DNA of 64,000 nt from Limonium bicolor. Taxonomy: Eukaryota > Streptophyta > Magnoliopsida > Caryophyllales > Plumbaginaceae. The notes beneath the pieces are model-generated. The model was not told the origin of the DNA and did not search any database. It saw nothing but the letters and a program-made list of their open reading frames with translations. Shown piece after piece: positions 60,588-64,000 of the stretch. Location: contig CM041779.1 of the NCBI GenBank assembly GCA_023374045.1, positions 146,445,485-146,509,484 on the forward strand. Direction: 5' to 3'. Made by a program: the position numbers and the translations under genes. Position 1 is the stretch's first letter. Every line of letters starts with the position of its first letter.

Positions 60588-61090
60588 TCCCTTCAAAATA
60601 TGAGAGATGACGGGTGGGAAAAAATTTTCCCCAAGGTTCTTGACTTTTGCTCTAAATATAATATTGAAGTTTCAGATATGAATACTACGTATATTTCCCA
60701 AGGAAGATCTGAGAGATTTGCTCAACATTGCACATATTTTCATCACTATCAGATTGAGGTGTTTCTTGCAATCATTGATCTTCAGCTTCAAGAATTTAAC
60801 AATCAGTTTGATGAGACAAATATGGAGTTGCTTATTTGGATGACAAGCAAAAAGGTGCTACAGTTGTCAAAGATACCAGGTTTTCAAACCTAAAAGATAT
60901 TGGTCAACTTTCAATGAAGTTGGTGGAGACTTCTAAGCACCTTATATATTCAGAAGTATATAAGCTATTGAAGTTAGTGTTGGTTCTTCCAGTAGCGACG
61001 ACAAGTGTTGAAAGAGGATTTTTTGCATTGACTTTTGTAAAGAGTAAACTCGTAACAGCATTGAAGATCGATTTTAAATTGATTGTTTAG
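60588..61090 (+). pseudogene. hAT transposase C-terminal fragment, copy 2
   Basis: Carries RFAQHCTYFHHYQIEVFLAI and the dimerisation core LPVATTSVERGFF. Compared with copy 1 it lacks the ~120 bp that would encode the linker between the two (a deletion joins CAAGCAAAAAGGTGC to GATACCAGG). The copy is cut two bases after its stop by the LTR at 61093, so the right terminus seen at 42795-42830 is absent. Confidence 0.85.
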
Positions 61091-61092
61091 TT

Positions 61093-63830
61093 TGTAACAC
61101 CCCCGTCTATTAATCCTAACTCTCACCATAATCGCTTCGCAACAGTAATTAAAAATACATTAATCACAACACTCGCAGCGGAACACTCTCACTAACTAGG
61201 CGGGTGTCACAACCATCCATCTGTCTGCTTAACCATCCATCCGCAGTGATGACGAGGTTAACACAACTCATGATAAATCCACATAACTCTAAGAACTAGT
61301 GAGCAACTATCAAGATTCAATTATACATCGATCATCACTTGACGTATCTATTACAATGACATAATCCATGATTCCTCCTACACATATCGACTAGTCAAAT
61401 TTAAAGCCATACCCAATCCCGCACTCCGGCGTCAATCAAGGTACACCTGCAAAATGTGGTTGCCAAAAGGCTCAGCACGAGGCTGAGTATGTTGAATTAT
61501 ATGATCCTAATTGTCTTTAGGCCACATGAGTTAATTAGCCGTCTTGATTAGCATGCTATTCAATTTTCATGTTGTTCCAGTTTACAAGTATATAGAAAAG
61601 ACAGTAAAAGCAGAATGTAAACACGCAACAGTTCACCAAGTAATTCACCACAAACAACATATTAATAACCATGCACAATAGTCGCCAGATCGAAATCGTA
61701 ATCGCAAGTTCGTTATTCAATCGTCTGGAGCCCCGCTCCCACCAACTCTCTCATCATCCTTTGGGTGTCACGTTAGATGGACAATTCCCCATTAACACCT
61801 CACCAAGTTTAGTATTATTGGACAGTAGTCCCATTGACAATGATTCGAGATCATTTGACTTCCCGACGTCTCGTGAGAAACGTCCGTGTGGCCCGAAGCC
61901 GTGTACCTATGTTAGTACCCAACGCCAACGATCTAAGACGTCATCGAATTCCTCAACGAGGGGCTCCATGCCTGGACTCCCCACTGGTGATCACACTGCG
62001 CAACCTGCTGAAACGGATGCAGACCAGGATTTCTCCGTACATATATCACACCACCTCATCAACTACCATTTTCTCCATAGTTAAGTGTTTTAACCGACTC
62101 ATCATTATTAGTTGTAAGTTCACTGGAGAATGCCTTTTTATTTATTCGATGCCCCGTAGGGTCTTACACATACCTAGGAGAGATCTAGGTTATATTCATG
62201 TTCTGTGCCAATGCTCTAAGGTTGGTATTACCGAACCTTTCTTCCTAAATTTTAAGTCTTAGGTAAATTGAACATTATAGACAGTGTCGTACTTTAATGC
62301 GTTACCATCCTTGCTCGTATCGTAGTCGATTAATAATTGATATCCATAGCCAAAGGCGTTCGTGCACCAGTAATCAGACGCTAAATAATCGAGCAGATAA
62401 CATTACATAAGCACATGCATTTTCAACCATATCATCTTAAGCAATTAGCACACAGATGTCTGAACTCAAAGAATCCATCAGGGTTCACACCATAGAATCC
62501 AACATACCTTACACCGTTGTCGCTCGCGTGATAACCCCCGCGTAGGCTCTAACGCTCATAGTGCTCGTGTCTACCCACTCGTATCTTTGGTATACACATT
62601 GTTCTAATATCAGTACGTATGTGTGTATTTCGTATTTACTTAACTAATCTAGACCAACCCGTACTTCCAACCCGTGCCTAAGTCTTAATTGACCTCTTGT
62701 TTATCTCGATGGTCGTTAGCCTTAAGGATTTAGATTTCACCCACTCGTTATAGTTTACGAGTGTAATTTTTGCTACGGTAGTATTATTTACCACATGGAA
62801 ATTTTGTTCACGTTTTGTTTACGTAATTATCGGTTTACATGCATACGGGAATAACGTTACGTTGTATGCATGACGTTTAAACATTCCGCTATACAAACTA
62901 ATTAGCGTAGTTATATTTACGTAAGTACGCGGCTTATCTATACATATATACAAACAATTACGTATATATTATAGTTGTAACTATACATCATTGTTTATGT
63001 ACTGTTCGCGTGCATGTAAAATATTACCCCACTGTAAACATTTACAATACGGTTGTCATTACATTTACGATTCCACTCGTAGTAGCACAATCTCGTATGT
63101 GGCTTGTTATTCATACTATATCCTCATGCTAAGTTACAAGTTCACATTATAAAATTTTATAGAGTCCCTCTTATAATATATTCTTTCATACTTGATATAA
63201 TGTCTCATTATATCATCCAAAACTTTATAATATATTATGTTCAAACTTTAAAATTCCCTAAACAGCCTGTATATATTGTTGGTAATGACAATCTCTTCCC
63301 TTCATAGTTTGATTATTTATGAGATTAACCCATATATTATAAACATTACATTTCTAGTCTTATTAAATTATAACTTAAGGTTTTCAAACATTATTATATA
63401 CATATAATGTGTATATAATTTCCGAGTAGCCCAATATTCTTCCGGAAATTCCTATGTCATCTCACATGTTTTGTATATTCACAAAACTACCCCATATTCC
63501 ACTTGTTATATTATTTACCTTATTAATTTATAACATAAGGTATCTTAACATTATAATATACATACATATGTATATTTATATTTGCGGGTAATCCCTCAGC
63601 TTATTCAAGTTTGATTGTTCACTCGCATCTTTCTTTATTTACACTTTAACCCACCTTAATTCCATAAACTTACAATCCTTAAACTTTATGTTATACAATC
63701 TATTTATTTAAAATACCAAACCAGCCTCTAAATTCCCCATAAATTGCGTACAACCCCTATAAGATCTCAATTCATTCGGCACCCCTAACTTTCGGTTATT
63801 TACACATTAACTCCCATAAATTGCGTACAA
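61093..63830 (+). mobile_element. truncated LTR, start TGTAACACCCCC
   Basis: It starts TGTAACACCCCCGTC right after the hAT stop codon. It contains the GCAGCGG box (61176), the GCTGAGTATG box (61481) and GGACAGTAGTCCCA (61821), as at 16146 on. The right part is AT-rich, with TTTACACATTAAC-type remnants. It ends at about 63830 without a TG/CA terminus: a word AAATTGCGTACAAC seen at 63742 recurs at the junction. No gene. Confidence 0.75.
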
Positions 63831-64000
63831 CGCTCTCGTTGTAGTAAAAGTCGTTAAACCCATTCTTAATGCGTTTGAACGTTATAATTGTGACTTGACA
63901 TTTATTCTGTTAAGTTATAGACGTTCTCATGTGTTTACTACCAAACGACGTTAATATGTTGAAATCAAGTCAAAACTAGCGTTTTTGCCAAAAAACGCTC
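63831..64000 (+). repeat. copy of the DNA upstream of PMD copy 2
   Basis: Matches 49531-49700 with only a few differences and reaches the window edge just before the position of the TATA box at 49711. Confidence 0.93.

Overview
The window is plant nuclear DNA, almost certainly from a flowering plant with a large, repeat-rich genome. It is a nest of transposable elements with no clearly intact host gene. The evidence is plant-type CACTA tnp2/DUF4218/DUF4216 remains, Ty3/gypsy-type LTRs opening TGTAACACCCC, a FAR1-like Mutator (MULE) transposase with a spliceable intron, plant mobile domain (PMD) genes, hAT fragments, and a decayed intron-bearing farnesyl diphosphate synthase (FPS) gene. I cannot name the species.

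Layout. 1-3844: degenerate CACTA coding region, + strand. 3845-11083: LTR-like DNA bounded by two 626-bp inverted copies that begin TGAAATACCCC. 11084-19566: non-coding retrotransposon-like DNA that carries a clean hAT MITE with an 8-bp target duplication (18385-18899). 19567-22385: direct repeat of 7251-10076, cut off by the next block. 22386-33977: two nearly identical, convergent copies of a MULE transposase gene forming a 3.47-kb inverted repeat. Its ~4.65-kb spacer contains five 390-395-bp tandem units. The left copy encodes an uninterrupted 713-residue protein after removal of one intron; the right copy is frameshifted near its 3' end.

34231-36371: AT-rich 138-bp tandem array, an FPS exon fragment and a (TG)n tract. 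36372-37086: truncated LTR. 37087-42830: first copy of a duplicated block (PMD pseudogene, several tandem arrays, duplicated last exon, foldback, hAT fragment). 42831-49140: AT-rich repeats, a MITE-like element, an FPS pseudogene (44615-47460) and a TIR element around an inverted 138-bp array. 49176-51836: ~180-bp tandem units, a TATA-bearing leader and a long 5' intron that leads into the second copy of the PMD block (51806-61092). That copy is interrupted by a 3060-bp solo LTR with a perfect GCTAC target duplication. 61093-63830: another truncated LTR. 63831-64000: repeats the DNA upstream of the second PMD copy, which hints at a third copy beyond the window.

The genes do not form a pathway. 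The main biological interest is the inverted MULE duplication, whose architecture resembles maize Mu killer and could produce a long hairpin RNA that silences related transposons. Second is the tandemly spreading PMD/hAT composite block. Repeat boundaries and identities were judged by eye, without alignment software.
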